From Chamaecyparis obtusa (lineage: Eukaryota > Streptophyta > Pinopsida > Cupressales > Cupressaceae), in contig BSBK01000765.1 in NCBI GenBank assembly GCA_027943335.1, positions 441,001 to 505,000 of the forward strand: DNA of 64,000 nt, in the 5' to 3' direction. The stretch's first letter is position 1. Every line of letters starts with the position of its first letter. The notes under the pieces are model-generated. The model made no database searches. It saw nothing but the letters and a program-made list of their open reading frames with translations, and was not told the origin of the DNA. Both the position numbers and the translations under genes were made by a program. Positions 1-12,275 of this stretch are shown piece by piece.

Positions 1-640
1 AAAGATGCTAATCTATTCTGGAAAATCCTTTCTTCTTTCATCCTTTGGTTTATATAGAAGTATAAAAATGAGGATAAATTTCAAGGCAATGGGAGAGCTC
101 TTACTGGTTTTCTTAGAAAACTAAATCGTTTTAAAATTATTTAACAGATTTTCTTTGTGATGAAATTGGAAAGGGAAAAACTACTAAGGTTCCTCAAAGA
201 TGGACACGCCACTATGTTCATCTACAAAATGAAATATGGCTTTGAATGAGATAGTATTGCGGAGAACTAGACGGTCTTTGATGATGTGCTCAAGAAGTTG
301 ATTAAGGAAATCAAGGATAATAGAGGTCTATATTTTGACAAGCTCGAGATGTTTACCCATATTATGGAAAGAAAGAAGGTGGTCTAGATGGAGGGCGCTC
401 AAGGGTGGACCTCCTAGGTTGACAAATATGATGATATTCTTCCATAACAATACTGCTTCTCGTTGGCTCCTTTTTTGTGATCATACTCTTGAAAACTATT
501 ATATACTTTGATAATTTTGTACTCTATTGTAATGTTTTGATTAGTTGTGCTACTTTGGTGGGTTGAGGCCCAGCCTCTCCCTTCCTCGCTTTGTAAATAT
601 CTTTTTTGATCCCTTGGTTATTAATATAAAAAAATTATTC
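1..640 (+). mobile_element. Possible decayed LINE 3' end
   Basis: Short stretches read as protein on the plus strand (for example around 190-250 and 270-390) but are broken by stops. The segment ends near 540-640 in a T-rich, GC-interrupted tail with GGTTGAGGCCCAGCCTCTCC, a run of pyrimidines and ATTAATATAAAAAAATT. That resembles the 3' untranslated tail of plant LINEs. No reverse transcriptase motif is visible, so the assignment rests only on the tail style and is weak. Confidence 0.25.
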
Positions 641-802
641 TACGTGATATATTATATTATTTTATCAATAAATTGATAAATTATTTTTCCTATTAATTTT
701 AAATTATAAATATATGAATAATTATTAAATTATATTATTTATTTTCTTAAAATTATTAATTTATTTTTATATTATATTTTTATTAATGTATGAATAATTA
801 TT
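641..802. other. AT-rich flank, no feature seen
   Basis: Very AT-rich DNA between the LINE-like tail and the left terminus of element B. No coding potential or repeat structure stands out. Confidence 0.5.
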
Positions 803-829
803 GGGTAAAAGTATAAACCTCTGTCACAC
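803..829 (+). repeat. Element B left terminal inverted repeat
   Basis: Begins GGGTAAAAGTATAAACC and matches the reverse complement of 35167-35193 at 23 of 27 positions. The GGGT start is shared with the termini of element A. Confidence 0.6.
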
Positions 830-1401
830 TTTTATAAAGGAAAAGGATGACAACATGCAAATTTTTCAACTTTAACGACATAAAAGTGGCATTTGTGTTT
901 AGAATTTGAAGATGATGTAAACTAATGAAACATGTAAAATTTGATGAAATTTATGCTTATAATTTTTAAAAAAAAATTATAACAAAAATTGATATAGTTT
1001 TTTAAATTTTAAAGTCTATTTTTTTATTGCTGAAATATGCTGAAAATCTAGGGTCTAGTTCGTGTTAACAAACTATATGCAAATAATATTTTTTTCCTTT
1101 GATTCCATAATATGTTTTAGATGACATGTATAGCTACTAAGTAAAAAAAGAAAGATTGGAAGCGGACTCTCTCCTCTAGTGTTAAATATTAATTTTTAAT
1201 TTTGCTAACATGATTTGTGATTTTTAATATTTTTCGAATGAGCATGTTCTTAAATTTTAAAATACTTGAAGTATTTTCAACTTATAATATATTATATGAA
1301 ATCAAAACATGATAAAAATTACATGACCATAATCTTGACTCTGAGCTCTACAAAATGGTATTTTTAGATTTTATAGAAAGGTAAATTTTGACAGACAATT
1401 C

Positions 1402-1620
1402 AGGTCCAGAAGTGAGAACTTCTGAGAGCCACCCTTTTTTGCTTACTTGGATGCCAAATAGGATTCCACATAGGTCCGGTCAAACAAAGTACAGCCAGAA
1501 GGGGTCCGGCCAGACCCCTTCTAGATGGACCCGGTTCAACTAGACCAGAAGGCGACCAAACACAGTCCTGTGCATGACCAAGCCCCTAAAATCTGAATTT
1601 TAACAATGCGGCCATTTTTT
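1402..1620 (+). repeat. Element B left subterminal block (GGGGTCCGGCC-type)
   Basis: Contains short palindromic GC-rich motifs such as AGGGGTCCGGCCAGACCCC and TTCCACATAGGTCCGG. Read inward from the left end it finishes with GACCAAGCCCCTAAAATCTG. Read inward from the right end of B, the corresponding block finishes with AACCAGACCCCTAAAAATCT. The two ends are therefore inverted relatives. These blocks may be transposase-binding subterminal repeats or promoter elements; this is inference. Confidence 0.5.
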
Positions 1621-2281
1621 AAATAAAATTAGTTTTTTTTTTATAGATTTTTAATAGTTTTTTTAAATTTATAAATTATTTTAATTTTATTTGTAAGAGT
1701 TAAGTGATTTTTAATAGTTTTTTGAAATTTATTAATGATTTTTATTTTATATTTGGATATTGCATGCCAAGTCTTGATTTAGTGTTTTCAAGTTAAGTGA
1801 TCCTTTTCTATTTTTCACAGGGCAATTTACCTGTTTATGGTGTTGCATGCATTGAAACCCTTATTTAGTTTTCTTTATTAAGAGGATTTTGGCTAGTATT
1901 CGATATACAGGTTTATAGATTTTGTCTTTGAGATTAAATTGGAGGATTGTGAAAGCTTTGGGAAATTTCAGAGTTGTTGGATTGTTCTTTGCATGGTTTA
2001 TGTCGAGTGGTGGTTTAAGGTATGGTTTGAAAACCTTTTTTGCAATTATTCTTTGGAAAATACTGTCTTCATTGTTTTTCCAAGATAGGTTGATGATTTT
2101 GGAGTGGTTGTATTTTTTTTCATTGTCCTTGAGAAATTTTGCAAGATTAGATTGTTGTGATTTAGTGAATGATAAATATGTATATATTTTGGTTGCTTAT
2201 GAGCATAAGCTTTTATAGAAATGTTTGAGTTTTTCCAGTTAAGTGATTCTTTTATATTTTTCAATCTGAACAATTTTTGCA
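1621..2281 (+). promoter_or_regulatory. Putative 5' leader/promoter region of the element B transposase
   Basis: AT-rich DNA lying between the subterminal block and the start codon at 2282. A segment of about 27 bp around TTAAGTGATCCTTTTCTATT occurs near 1791 and again, slightly altered, near 2238. A weak open frame at 1922-2218 has no recognisable domain and looks like chance. No clear TATA box was identified. Confidence 0.3.
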
Positions 2282-2300
2282 ATGGGGAATAAAAGGAATA
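2282..2300 (+). pseudogene. First six codons of the element B transposase (5' fragment split off by element A)
   Basis: ATG at 2282 followed by codons for MGNKRN. Element A starts at 2301. The reading frame resumes at 21176 with RLRKYDRT once A and one copy of the ATA target duplication (2298-2300 and 21173-21175) are disregarded. The joined start is basic and lysine/arginine-rich, like the start of the element A transposase (SSHRKHKQKRR). This fragment is the main evidence that A inserted into B after B already carried this gene. Confidence 0.75.
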
Positions 2301-2330
2301 GGGTTATGTGTAGGATCATGGTATGCCAAA
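2301..2330 (+). repeat. Element A left terminal inverted repeat
   Basis: Matches 21143-21172 in inverse orientation, with shared core AGGATCATGGTAT. It lies directly after the ATA target duplication at 2298-2300. Confidence 0.8.
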
Positions 2331-2450
2331 AAGTGGCGACGTGAAAAAAACTTATTTTCACTCATCCAAAAGCACACAAATAGATTTGTTGACTTTTTGG
2401 TAGGCCTGGGTGTCAGTACACCTGGCATAACCCAAACCTAAAGGCAAAAT

Positions 2451-2500
2451 CAGATATCTGATATTATCAGATATTTGATAATATCAAATATCTGATATTT
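2451..2500. repeat. GATATC-rich palindromic block 1
   Basis: Overlapping copies of AGATATCTGATATT and its complement give a self-complementary stretch immediately upstream of a TATA-like AATATAAAT (2508-2516) that precedes accessory gene A. Similar blocks lie at 12229-12275 (upstream of transposase A) and 20252-20335 (toward the right end). They are candidate binding sites for the transposase or accessory protein. Confidence 0.55.
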
Positions 2501-2507
2501 GCCAGTG

Positions 2508-2626
2508 AATATAAATCATTGTACCCAGTCATGTTCAATAGTTTTTCATTGCAAAAACGTGAACACAGCTAGGCTTTCGGATATTCGGTCCCAAATCCCC
2601 TATCCAATTTTTCCCAAATTGCCCAG
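2508..2626 (+). promoter_or_regulatory. Putative TATA box and 5' untranslated exon of accessory gene A
   Basis: A TATA-like AATATAAAT at 2508-2516 is followed by a leader that ends in a consensus donor CAG|GTAAGT at 2626/2627. A T-rich intron-like stretch then runs to the ATG at 2785, although no good AG acceptor is left just before it. The same layout (TATA, short exon, donor, AT-rich intron) is seen upstream of accessory gene B near 34990-34890. Confidence 0.4.
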
Positions 2627-2784
2627 GTAAGTGAAGCTTCTATTTTTTATTGTTTTAATTATTTTTTGTTGTTTTTAAATACAAATATATAGTTTTTTAT
2701 ATAAAAATTAGGGTAGCAATAATTTTTTGTATTGTTTTTTAAAATTCATTGTAATTATCTTTTTTTTTTTCATTTCTATAAAAC

Positions 2785-4861
2785 ATGGAATCAAAAAACC
2801 CTCCCAATGATCTCGCAAACAATCCAGACCCACCTCCGAACAATCCCCCACCTCTAGAAGATGTACCTGTCACAAACCCTCATCATTTAGAAGATCTAAT
2901 AGGAGATAATCTAAATGAACTTAGAGGATTTGAAACAGCATATGCCAATATCCCCACATTGTGCCCCATGTTTACGACATTGAACACAATAATTGAAAAT
3001 ATGGAGAAACTGACACAACAACATAATGTTGCACTTCTTTTGCATGATTCCATGCACACTTAGTTTGATGATGGGCTTGATTATGATCAAGTCATGAACC
3101 TAAATATAACAAAACATGACATAGCTAATCTTTTTGTAGATCCTAAAACTGGTCTAAAAGTAGACCTTAAAAAAACCAAGTTGTCAATTAAATGGTGCAC
3201 AAATAGTGCAATACGAGACAACTTTTGGGACCGTTGGTGGATGGTTTTTGATAGACCACCTCACAATAATTTGGATGTCCCAATTTATTTTCTTAGAAAA
3301 TTGTATGCTAAATTTGTGCTCGGTCAAAAGGTGGATTATTGGAGTATGAGACAGAAGCAGGGTGTAGGTTTAGGTGCTCTACAAGATAGGCCATCGACAC
3401 AATGGGTGAAATCCCTCACATATGTACCCCCTCATAAGATTTCACCACACCCCATAGAGCAACATCTAGACATTATTGTTGAGGCCGGCAAACAAACTAT
3501 TTGAGCCATTTGCACGTTGAGTGATCTACTAGTTATGTAGAGAAAAACATTGTTGCCTCCTTGTCCTGATGCTTCTAGTGCTTCCACGAGCTCACATGTT
3601 TGTGTGGCCCACACCTTCGTTATATGCAAGAATATTTGCCTTGGTCCCCTGATTGATAGTGATACATATAGTTTCAGCTTCGATGGGGATGATTCTACAC
3701 AGCACACTACAGGCACTGAAGCAGCTCATGGAGATGTGCATCAGGAGCCTAAAGTGCCATGGACTTCCACTGTTATAGTAAGGGTAAACCATTCACTTTT
3801 TACATTGTTTTTAAATTTTATTGTTCATATTTTTAGTAGAATTTCCTTATAATAATTTCCTAGTTATGTCTTTTTATGTGTTACATTTATGTTCAGTTGA
3901 TGACAGAGGATGAGATGGCACAGGTGGAGGGGTCCATGCTTTCAGCCATATCATTTGGTCTTGACTCTTCCACGGTACATATGTTTTAATGTACTCATTG
4001 GTTTCCTTTTAAATTATGATAATATTATATGTACATTATTTTCTAATTTTTATGATCATCTTTTACATACTGATGCAGGTGTCACTAGTTGCCACCGGGG
4101 GGCAATGTGAGGGGGTGCAGGTCTCAGCTGTTGATAAAGGAAAGGTAATTAAGTAATTTAGTTTTTTTATGCATACATGTATACTTGTCAATTATGCGTA
4201 CTCATTTTTAATTTACATGGTTTATTTGACAGAGAGTAGCATGTGATGATGACTTGAGACCCTATCGTCATGATAGAGTCACAGGCATATCCATTTGGAG
4301 TGATAGCCCCATGGTACACACATTTCTAAAGTTATTTGTGTGTGTTTTTCTATCAAGTATATATAATATGGTCAAGTTATGATAATATGAAGTATCTATT
4401 TGACTTTTGTAGGTCACTCCTAGTTTGAGGGAGCCAGAATGGAAAGGGTTTGTATCGTTGATGACTCAGCCAACAATCCCTAAAGAAAGTTCAACAAAGA
4501 TAAGTTTTAATGTTGATTCATTTATTTTGTAAACATATATTTGCTACCAAGTTTTTAACATTAAATAGTATAACTCGTAGATCAATCTCATGTTCGTAAA
4601 CATATACAGGTGAGATTCGTCATTGGTGGCACTATTCCTATGCTACCAAGGACATATATTAAGTCTCTTGCCCACAGGAGGAGATAGAGAGGCGAGGTAT
4701 ATGAGAGTTCAATTTTAGTTTAAATTTTATTTATTATTGTTGACTATGATTCTAAATTTTAATCTAACTTGGGGTTTCACTTTTATGTTTGAATGCAGGA
4801 TCCATTAGAGCCGAAGAGTACTTCAAAGAGGCTCCATTTTGATGATCCACTAGTAGAATAG
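2785..4861 (+). pseudogene. Accessory gene A of element A (7 coding exons, unknown function)
   Basis: No known domain was recognised. Exons at 2785-3783, 3897-3974, 4079-4144, 4233-4313, 4413-4499, 4610-4696 and 4799-4861 all have lengths divisible by three and join in phase 0, giving about 486 residues. Introns are bounded by GT/AG except the fifth, whose donor reads AAG|ATAAGT, probably a mutated GTAAGT. In-frame stops at 3061, 3502, 3538 and 4685 kill the gene. The start is proline/asparagine-rich; exon 1 holds a Trp-rich region (NFWDRWWMVFDRP, then VPIYFLRKLYAKF). The last exon is short and basic/acidic (KSTSKRLHFDD). A diverged homologue lies at 30163-25360 in element B, aligning over this Trp/Tyr region, over TEDEMAQVEGSM and over the GGTIP...HRRR exon. 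It converges with the transposase gene. Confidence 0.65.
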
Positions 4862-5499
4862 GATGTCCTAGAAATATTTGTAGTTGAACTTCTTATTTTG
4901 AGATGTCATATGATGTATTTTGAGATGGCGTATGCCACATTGTATCTAGATATGTTGACATATAATCATGAGGACAAAATTATTGTTCATTTTGATATAT
5001 ATATAAAACTTGATATTCGATCCAATTTGTTGATTGGGTGTTCATTTATTCATTGTTAGTATGTAAATATGCCTGTGTGTATGTACTATTGTGTACAATT
5101 TATGCCTTAAGTATATTCATGTATATTCAAGTACAATATTCATAACCTAAATTCACATGTATGGGCTACGTACATGACTTAAGTGAATTCATGTTGTATG
5201 CTTTATAATTATGTGCTATATGTATGCTTCATGACTTAAAAAAATTTATGTGTATGATTTATGTGCTACGTGTGTTCACACATGTAATTCATCATTTGAG
5301 GTATATAAGGATATCTATTAAAGTGGTTTCAAGGTTTGTAGACTTACCTTTTACTCCCAATGGCTAAAAGACTTGAAACTAGCCTAATTACATAATCAAA
5401 TACCCTTTTGGCAATAATCAATCACGGTTTTGGCCATATCAAAACATATTGGTCTTTTGGACAAAATATCAGTACTCTATCTGTACCCCTGCAAATACA
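4862..5499. other. 3' flank of accessory gene A, no gene seen
   Basis: AT-rich DNA with several AATAAA-like and TATATATATAAA stretches that could include a polyadenylation region. Short near-repeats of ATGTGCTAC and ATGACTTAA occur at 5090-5300. No coding potential was seen. Confidence 0.4.
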
Positions 5500-8450
5500 C
5501 TAGGAACACCTAAGAAACATGGTCTTGTAGCATCTCATGGATCACTAATACCTCTCACAGGGTCTGAGTTATGAGGCTTGATAGTTTGCTGACCAATCGT
5601 GCTTAGTGCAACTTTCAAGTGACCCTCACTACAAGTTTTCGCATCGAGCGAGACTCACGTGCCCAATTCAAACAAATTTGAATCTCCCAGAATGGAAAGA
5701 GGTTATTGTAGGCCTCAGAAATGTCATCGTGTAGCATCTCACAGATCTCTGATACCTCTTATGGGGTCTTAGTTATGAGCCTCAAAAGTTCGATGCCCAA
5801 TTGTGCTTAGTGCACCTTGGGGACACTTTGGTCTGGTGTGGTCCAGAACATTCTACTGACTCAGTGGTCAAAATGGGGTTGTGCCTAGCATTTAACCACC
5901 CTACCGGAGCTAATGATGCAGTCCATTTGGTGCTGGGATGAATGGTTTGGAAATAATCCATTGGTGCAACTTTCAATTGACCCTCACTGCAAGTTATGGG
6001 ATCGAGCGAGACTGGCGTGCCAAATTCAAAAAAATTTGAATCTCCCAGAATGGAGAGAGGTTATTTTAGGCCTTAGAAACACTATCCTATAGCATCTTAT
6101 GGATCTCCAATACCTCTCATGGGGTCCGAGTTATGAGCCTCAAAATTTTTCTACCCAATCATGCTTAGTCCACCTTAGGGACACTTTGGTTCGGTGTGGT
6201 CCAGAACGTTCTGCTAACTCAAAGGTCAAAATGGGGTTGTGCCTAGCATTTACCCACCCAACTAGAGCTAATGGCATAGTCCATTTGATGCCAAGATGAA
6301 TGGTTTGGAAGTAATCCATTGGTGCAACTTTCAACTGACCCTCACTGCAAGTTTTGGCATCGAGCGAGACTGGCGTGTCAAATTCAAACAAATTTGAATC
6401 TCCTAGAATGGAGAGAGGTTATTTGTAGGGATTGGAAACATCATCTTTTAGCATCTCATAGATCTTTGATACCTCTCACGAGAGCTGAGTTACGAGCCTC
6501 GAAAGTTCATTGCCCAATCATGCTCAGTGCACCTTGGGGACACTTTGGTACAACCTAGTCTGGAACATTCTGCTAACTCAAAGGTTGAAATGGGGTTGTG
6601 CCTAGCATTTACCCAGCCAACGAGAGCTAATGTCATAGTCCATTTAGTGTTGGGATGAATAGTTTGGAAGTAATTCATTGGTGCAACTTTCAACTAACCC
6701 TCATTGCAAGTTTTGGCATCGAGCGAGACTAGCATGCCAAATTCAAAAAAATTTGTATCTCCCAGAATGGAGAGAGGTTATTATAGGCCTTAGAAACATC
6801 ATCCTTTAGCATCTCATGGATTTCCAATACCTCTCGTGGGGTCTGAGTTACAAGGCTCAAAAGTTCATTGACCAATCATGCTTAGTGCATCTTGGGGACA
6901 CTTTGGTCTGGCATGGTCCGGAACGTTCTATTGACTTAGTGGTCAAAATGGGGTTGTACCTAGCATTTACCTACCCAATTAGAGCTAATGGCATAGTCTA
7001 TTCAGTGCTAAGGCAAATGGTTTGGAAGTGATCCATTGGTGCAACTTTCAACTGACCCTCACTGCAAGTTTTGGCATCGAGCGAGACTGGCATGACAAAT
7101 TCAAAAAAATTTGAATCTCCTAGAATGGAGAGAGGTTATTGTAGGCCTTGTAAATTTCATCATGTAGCATCTCACAGATGTTTGATAACTCTCATGGGGT
7201 CCAAGTTACGAGGCTTGAAATTTTGTTGCCCAATTGTGCTTAGTGCACCTTGGGGACACTTTGGTCTAGCGTGGTTCGGAACATTCTACTGACTAAGTGG
7301 TCAAAATGAGGTTTTTCCTAGTGTTTACCTGCCCAACCAGAGCTAATGGCATAGTCCATTCAGTGCCAAGATGAATGGTTTGGAAGTAATCCATTGGTGC
7401 AACTTTCAACTGACCCTCACTGCAAGTTTTGGCATCGAGCGAGACTGGCGTGCCAAATTCAAAAAAATTTGAATCTCCCAAAATGGAGAGAGGTTATTGT
7501 AGGCCTCAAAAACATCATCCTATAGCATCTCATAGATCTCTAATACCTCTCATGGGGTCTGAGTTACGAGCCTAGAAAGTTCACTGCCCAATCGTGCTTA
7601 GTGCACCTTGGGGACACTTTGGTCCGGCATTGTCTGAAATGTTCTGATGACTCAGTGGTCAAAATAGGGTTGTGCCTAGTGTTTACCCAACCAACTAGAG
7701 CTAATGGTACAATCCAGTCAATGTTGGGATGAACGGTTTGGAAGTAATCCATTGGTGCAACTTTCAACTGACCCTCACTGCAAGTTTTGGCATCGAGCGA
7801 GACTGATGTGCCAAATTCAAACAAATTTGAATCTCCCAGAATGGAGAGAGGTTATTGTAGGCCTCAAAAATTCCATCTTGTAGCATCTCATGAATCTTTG
7901 ATACCTCTCATGGGTTCTAAGTTACGAGCCTTGAAAGTTCGCTGCCCAATCATGCTTAGTGCACCTTGGAGACACTTTGGTTCGGTGTGGTCCGAAACGT
8001 TCTGCTAACATAGTGGTCAAAATGGGGTTGGTCCTAGCATTTCCCCACCCAATTAGAGCTAATGGACCAGTCCATTCAGTGCCCAGATGAATGGTTTGGA
8101 AGTAATCCATTGGCGCAAGTTTCAACTGACCCTCACTACAAGTTTTGGCATCGAGCGAGACTGGCATGCCAAATTCAAACAAAAATTGAATCTCGCAGAA
8201 TAGAGAGAGGTTATTGTAGGCCTTAGAAACATCATCCTGTAGAATCTCACATATCTCTGATGCCTCTAATGGGGTCCAAGTTACTAGCCTAGAAATTTTG
8301 TTTCCCAATCGTGCTTAGTGCACCTTGGGGACACTTTGGTCTGACGTGGTCCAGAATGTTCTGTTGACTCAGTGGTCAAAATGGGGTTGTTCCTAGTGTT
8401 TACCCGCCCAACCAGAGCTAATGGTATAGTCCATTTGATGCCAGGATGCA
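5500..8450. repeat. 358-bp tandem repeat, about 8 units
   Basis: The marker GAGCGAGACT recurs at about 5645, 6003, 6361, 6719, 7079, 7437, 7795 and 8153, giving a unit close to 358 bp. Other conserved landmarks in each unit are CACCTTGGGGACACTTTGG, GGTCAAAATGGGGTTG and TGAATCTCCCAGAATGGAG. The first unit lacks roughly 180 bp between two GTGCA microhomologies (near 5611). Each unit carries a minus-strand open stretch of about 85 codons (MFEFGTPVSLDAKTC...), but the unit length is not a multiple of three, so the frame does not continue between units and it is probably not a gene. Confidence 0.9.
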
Positions 8451-8754
8451 ATCCTTGAACACTACCCCTTCACCCAGGGAATCATCATTTTACTTTGGAC
8501 ACATTTGACCAATTTTGACTCAATGACTCCAACTATTACATCATTTGACGATACAAATGTAATGGAATTAAGACAATAGAAATATAAGGATACAAAATTA
8601 AGAGGATACAAATTATATAAAGATACAACATTCATAGTAAGGAAACATGTTTTTGCACTTTACATGGCATTAAGACGATACAAATGTGAGCTTTTAATAT
8701 TTGCAAATCAACCCCATGGGCTCATTTATATTTCCAATTTTGCATCAATTTTTT

Positions 8755-8955
8755 TATATAAAAAATTTGGCATCTAAATATGCACATTACATTCGATTTT
8801 TGTTTTTATATACAAAATTTGGCATCTAAATATGTACATTACATTTTATTGTTGTTTTTATATACAAAATTTGGCATCTAACTATGCACATTACATTCAA
8901 TTGTTGGTTTTATATACAAAATTTGACATCTAAATATGCAAATTACACAACTATA
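8755..8955. repeat. 52-bp tandem repeat, 4 units
   Basis: TTTGGCATCTAAATATGCAC recurs at 8766, 8818, 8870 and 8922, each followed by ATTACATT and a T-rich, ATATACAAAA-ending stretch. A further stray copy of the core lies near 9040, next to the 3' end of the element A transposase. Confidence 0.8.
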
Positions 8956-9095
8956 TATAAAAAATAAGTGTCCTTTCTGCTCCAATCCCTGCATTCAGAA
9001 GGCAGAAGAAAAGTTAATAGAGAATATAAGAAGTGCCCTTTTGGCATCTAAATATGCAAATTACAGAACTATATTTTAACTTGAGTTGAACTTAC

Positions 9096-11975
9096 CTATT
9101 GAAGTGTGCCTGAAGGGTCATCTCTTTGCTTGAGAGTATTTAGTATTTCTTCATGATCAGTAGTACTAATAGTCCAAAGTTCCTTCATCTTTGGTTTTCC
9201 TTGATGTTTCAAAAACTTAACATTGGCTGCTATAACAAGGTGTGAATACATGAGAATGGTTTTGTGCTTCTCATAGTCTTCAAATGTAGGAATGCCATTA
9301 TTTCTAATCATATATGTGTGCAACCATGTTCCCACAACAAAATGTGATCTTGTTGGATATGTGAACATATCATCATCTATCATCGGTTGTGAAAGTTTCT
9401 ACTTTCCTCGTACACAACGTGCTAACCAGTAATTCGATCTCTCATCATTCCCTTTTGGTGCAACCAATGCAAAAACATGTCCTGGCTGTAGAAGATCTGA
9501 AAGATGGTCGTAGTCAAGTGAACAATCCATGTCATCATTTATTATAGAGATTGTGAGAGATAAAAGAGTAAGATAATGTGGAACCCATTTATCAACCCAC
9601 TCACTTGACTCACACTGATCCCAATCACACTAAAGACAACTTGAACAATAACAAGCCAACTCTCATGTCCAAATTGTCCATGTACTAGCATCTGAGCTTT
9701 GAACTGAATGTATTTTTGAAGAATCTTTCATAGTTTGACAATCCAACCTATCTCCTATTGTGCCCAACTCAACCAACCAAAAGAATTTGTGCACCGTTGA
9801 ATCAAGAGTCCCCCCCTTTGACAATGTTGAAGTACACCAATCAACAATAGAACAAGCATCAATGAGTTCTGCACCTAAAATCCTCAGTTGGTCCTTAACT
9901 AGAGCTCTCTTTACGCATGCACCTGCTCCATCATGCTCCCATTTTCCATGATCAGCCCCAAAAAAACTCCAAATATGAGGTACACCTCTCTCTACATGCA
10001 TTCTACATAACCAATAAAACATACACGCATTTTTTAATTGACCTATGCAATTATCTGACCAAATGAGATGTCTATCCATAGCAATATTATTTTCCCGCAC
10101 CCACTCAAAATAATTCTCAAATCAATGTTGGACAAACTCAGATGAGTGTGATCTATCATCGCTCATATAAAAATGGTACTCTCTGATTATCTTCCTATCA
10201 TCTTTTGTACTATCAGGGGAATGTCTATATGTTATGTGCACAAAAATAGAAACCTGAAAAGAATTCTAATATTGAGCTTGCAACTCATTTTGGGGCTGCA
10301 ATGTATAGTTCTCTACAAATTCAACAACCAATATAATAGTGCCAATCAGGAAACTATCCTTACACATCCTGAATTGTTGATCCAGCCCCTGAGACCTGTG
10401 ACTATGCCTTGCATACTTGTAAAAAAGATTCTTTCTAAAATCTGAAATAAAATCAGCTACCTTGCATTCTTTAGTTACCAACTCACATCTACAGCCTTTG
10501 CCTCCACTTTTTAATGTATATTTAACAGTTTCATATACCTTTTTGTGGACAATTGTCTTTCCAAAATCATGTTCATAGCCCTCATGAAAAAATTCAACAA
10601 ACTTCACTAGCCCACCACACTTTGAGCATTTGTCATTTAAGCAATCTTTTCTATAAAAGAAACATCCATCATCTCTAGGACATAAAAAATGATCTAGCAA
10701 GTCTCTTGATGATTTTGGAAGAGCACTTGCACCACACTCCTCCAACATTTCACTACTATGAAAAGTAGAATGAATGGATTATAACAATTCATGATGCATT
10801 GAAAACTCCACATGATATTTGCAACAACAAGTATTTCAAATCTTAAGAGGCACACAAAAAAAGACTTTAGGGATTCAAAATCTCTTTGTGATATTTGCAA
10901 TGTTGGATGTGTCACAAATTTTTTTGAACAACATTATTTGACTCACCTCCAAATAATGTTTGGGATGCAGGGTGCGGTTTTGAATGTTAATTCTCAACTT
11001 CAAGACATCCTTCACATTTGGTGACACTCTTGAGTTAGATTGCCAAAATAGTTGAATTGGATCCTTCACTGCATCGGTAAGCTTCTTATCACAATGTGAA
11101 AGTCTCCCACCATAAGCCCATGTATCATTACGAAGAGGCTCATCAAGTCTTTCTCTTCTTGCAAGTTTTCTATCCAAAGTTTTATGATTTAGATTCAAGT
11201 CAACACAAGTTTGTCTCGTCAAATGAGCCTTTCTCAAATGATGACTTGCCAAGGATGTTGTAATAACCCTCCTAGCGGATCTCTTATCTTTTTCCTTGGT
11301 AGTCTTCCCAATGGAATTGAGAGCACTACAAAGATTTCTCACAATAATAGCATTCTGCTCCTTTTTCTTGTTCACACTAATCTTGAATTTGACTAGTATA
11401 CGTCTCATCTTCTCCATCTTTAACAATTGCACAAACATTTGACATTGCTCAACCAATGTCTAGTGCCTAAAAAATTGATCAAAAAGTTTTGAAACCCATA
11501 ACCGAATGGTTCTTTCTGATCTCTTGCCATTGAAATTGCTCATTATGTTCTCATCAATTTTAAGTAACCATTTAGTTCTTCTTGAAGGTCTCAATTTTTA
11601 AGTTTGTCTTTCTTCCTTCGAAGGGACTTCATTTCTCATATAATTTGGAGATGTGTAATGTTGATTTGGTTCTTCTGCACCATTATCATTGTCAATTCCT
11701 TCATATTCAATCAATGGATTGTCATTGGCAATGTCCACACTTCTATTGGCCACATCTACATGTTCATTTTCAAAACCTACATTTTCATCTTCAAATTCAT
11801 GTTCTTCACTTGAAACCACATTCAAAGGTGGGTCTATGCTGAAATCTTCATTCATATTTAACATTCCTTGTCTCTTATTCTGATGGGCAATTCTATCCAT
11901 TTCTCTATACACTTCAACATCTTCATTTGTGAGTCTCCTCTTCTGTTTATGCTTTCGATGACTACTACTCTACAT
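9096..11975 (-). pseudogene. Element A transposase (DDE-like), intronless frame with many stops
   Basis: One uninterrupted frame of 960 codons runs from an ATG at 11975 to a stop at 9096, with about 11 in-frame nonsense codons (for example 11972, 11600, 11462, 10877, 10268, 9665) and no frameshift. Order of parts: basic N-terminus; acidic linker; helix-turn-helix-like region (HLTRQTCVDLNLNHKTLDRK); HPKHYLEVSQ; TCCCKYHVEF; a Cys pair CSKCGGL; then an RNase H-like core with FVENYTLQPQNELQAQY, SDNCIGQLKNA and HGKWEHDGAGACVKR. Near the C-terminus are CYCSSC and a YSHLVIAANVKF segment. The core resembles transposase-derived eukaryotic proteins with AENY...QNE, SDG..xQFK and GHGKG..DGxG signatures; I cannot name the superfamily. 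The first core acidic position is Glu rather than Asp (VEFVENY). It is transcribed toward accessory gene A. Confidence 0.7.
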
Positions 11976-12228
11976 AGTTAGACCAAAAAGTAGATGCAAA
12001 TAACTTTGGTAATAGAGAAAATCTTCACAAAAAAAGATGAAATACCTTTGGTAATCAAGAAAATCACCCCACAAAAAGATGAAATACCTTTGCTAATAGT
12101 GAAAATCATGCCAAAAGTGGTTTTTTGTCTTCTCACCGCAACTTGAATCCCATAATTCATGAAAAACACGTGACTCTCTAGAGGGACCCAGAGAATCTTG
12201 TTTTTTTTAACACTAGTTAAAAGAATCA
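11976..12228 (-). promoter_or_regulatory. 5' region of the element A transposase
   Basis: AT-rich DNA with three near-copies of GAAATACCTTTGGTAATAGAGA spaced about 47 bp apart (near 12003, 12050 and 12096 on the plus strand). It lies between the transposase start and GATATC block 2. It probably includes the leader; no splice or TATA signal was chosen with confidence. Confidence 0.35.
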
Positions 12229-12275
12229 AATATCTGATAATATTGAATATCTGATATTATTGGATATCTGATATC
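12229..12275. repeat. GATATC-rich palindromic block 2
   Basis: Overlapping TATCTGATAATATTGAATATC and related inverted copies. It is the same motif family as blocks 1 and 3 and lies upstream of the transposase reading frame. Confidence 0.55.

Noticed and set aside
1922..2218. Open frame of 98 codons upstream of element A
   Set aside because: Hydrophobic, no domain, and it lies in the AT-rich leader region of element B; probably chance.
5782..8308. Repeated minus-strand frames (MFEFGTPVSLDAKTC...) as a possible protein family
   Set aside because: They are the same stretch of a 358-bp noncoding repeat; the unit is not a multiple of three and no start or domain is conserved as a gene.
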